Assembly: GCA_020846575.1 (NCBI GenBank)
Contig: JADLDQ010000301.1
Coordinates: forward strand, 1 to 6,632
DNA: 6,632 nt
Reading direction: 5' to 3'
DNA from: Burkholderiales bacterium
Lineage (GTDB): Bacteria; Pseudomonadota; Gammaproteobacteria; Burkholderiales; SG8-39
Shown: in pieces, positions 6,263-6,632 of the stretch
Layout: each line of letters opens with the position of its first letter
How positions within the stretch are numbered: position 1 is the first letter of the stretch
Made by a program: the position numbers and the translations under genes
The notes under the pieces: generated by a model
Seen by the model: the letters and a program-made list of their open reading frames with translations, nothing else
Told to the model about the DNA's origin: nothing
Database searches by the model: none

Positions 6263-6632
6263 GAACCGGCAATGAAGACCGCGCCGCGCTGAAGGCGTCG
6301 GCGCAGGTGATCTCGCTTTGCCTGAACGGGGAATGGCGCGAGTTCGCCGTCAAGCCGCGCGTGACGTTGGTCGAGGCGATCCGCGACCTCGCCGGCCTCA
6401 CCGGCACCAAGGCGAGCTGCGAGTCGGGCACCTGCGGAGCCTGCACGGTGCTGCTCGACGGCCGGCCGGTGCTCTCGTGCGTTACCCTCGCGGTCGAATG
6501 CGACGGCATGCAGGTGCGCACGGTGGAAGGCATCGCCGATGGCGAGAAGCTGAGCCCGCTGCAGGAGGCTTTCCTCGACCACGGTGCGGTGCAGTGTGGT
6601 TTCTGCACCCCCGGCATGCTGATGTCGGCGAC
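6256..6632 (+). CDS. hcrC: [2Fe-2S] subunit of the molybdenum hydroxylase, partial at the right edge
   Basis: The first 125 residues of the small iron-sulfur subunit (usually about 160 in full) are present. The plant-type ferredoxin cluster is bound by C55, C60, C63 and C75 in CESGTCGACTVLLDG (55-69) and SC (74-75). The second cluster domain begins with QCGFCTPGML (113-122), giving C114 and C117; the remaining C-x-C pair lies beyond the window. It relays electrons between the molybdenum centre and the FAD subunit. The ATG sits inside the end of the FAD-subunit gene (7-base overlap) with AAGGAG (6245-6250) five bases upstream, indicating translational coupling. The N-terminus is about 17 residues longer than usual before the first beta strand (VISLCLNGEW). 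Family membership is certain; the hcrC label follows from the neighbouring beta subunit. The catalytic molybdopterin subunit is expected next, as in FAD-FeS-Mo gene orders. Confidence 0.9.
   Translation, partial: MLRTGNEDRAALKASAQVISLCLNGEWREFAVKPRVTLVEAIRDLAGLTGTKASCESGTCGACTVLLDGRPVLSCVTLAVECDGMQVRTVEGIADGEKLSPLQEAFLDHGAVQCGFCTPGMLMSA

Noticed and set aside
1..6632. Mobile elements, CRISPR, tRNA, rRNA, phage or toxin-antitoxin genes
   Set aside because: No terminal repeats, transposase or integrase motifs, regular spacer repeats or RNA-gene signatures were seen on either strand.

Overview
This is a GC-rich window with strongly G/C-biased third codon positions and long open shadow frames on the strand opposite each gene. 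The Bug/TctC-type solute receptor without its membrane partners, plus aerobic or facultative aromatic-type catabolic genes, suggests a betaproteobacterium, probably Burkholderiales or a relative. That assignment is inferred from gene content; there is no rRNA or other marker.

Layout. Positions 1-249 hold no confident gene. The minus strand of about 1-125 reads like a helix-turn-helix fragment that runs off the left edge. At 250-579 (+) is a small cupin, ending in a strong hairpin (619-653) shared with the convergent gene. From 4008 down to 634 the minus strand carries, in transcription order, a second cupin (3589-4008), a roughly 400-base spacer that includes a possible 66-codon ORF with a good ribosome binding site, a periplasmic Bug-family receptor (2212-3189), and a DAO-family FAD-dependent oxidoreductase (634-2097). 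These could form one loose transcription unit for capture and oxidation of a small carboxylate or amine, but the substrate cannot be read from sequence.

A short AT-rich divergent promoter region (4009-4121) separates this group from the plus-strand genes. These are an HSL/family IV alpha/beta-hydrolase (4122-5111) and, after 137 bases, the first two subunits of a molybdenum hydroxylase of the xanthine dehydrogenase superfamily: an FAD subunit (5249-6262) and a [2Fe-2S] subunit (6256 to beyond the right edge). Their reading frames overlap by 7 bases.

The most informative feature is in the FAD subunit. It carries a cysteine-rich insert of the kind that binds an extra [4Fe-4S] cluster in the beta subunit of 4-hydroxybenzoyl-CoA reductase. 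This makes the complex a likely reductase of that type (benzoyl-CoA-linked aromatic metabolism) rather than an ordinary xanthine or aldehyde oxidoreductase. The catalytic molybdenum subunit is expected just past the right edge. No mobile element, CRISPR array, tRNA or rRNA was seen, and I see no clearly new multi-gene system. The window looks like accessory catabolic gene content with a few details worth checking.
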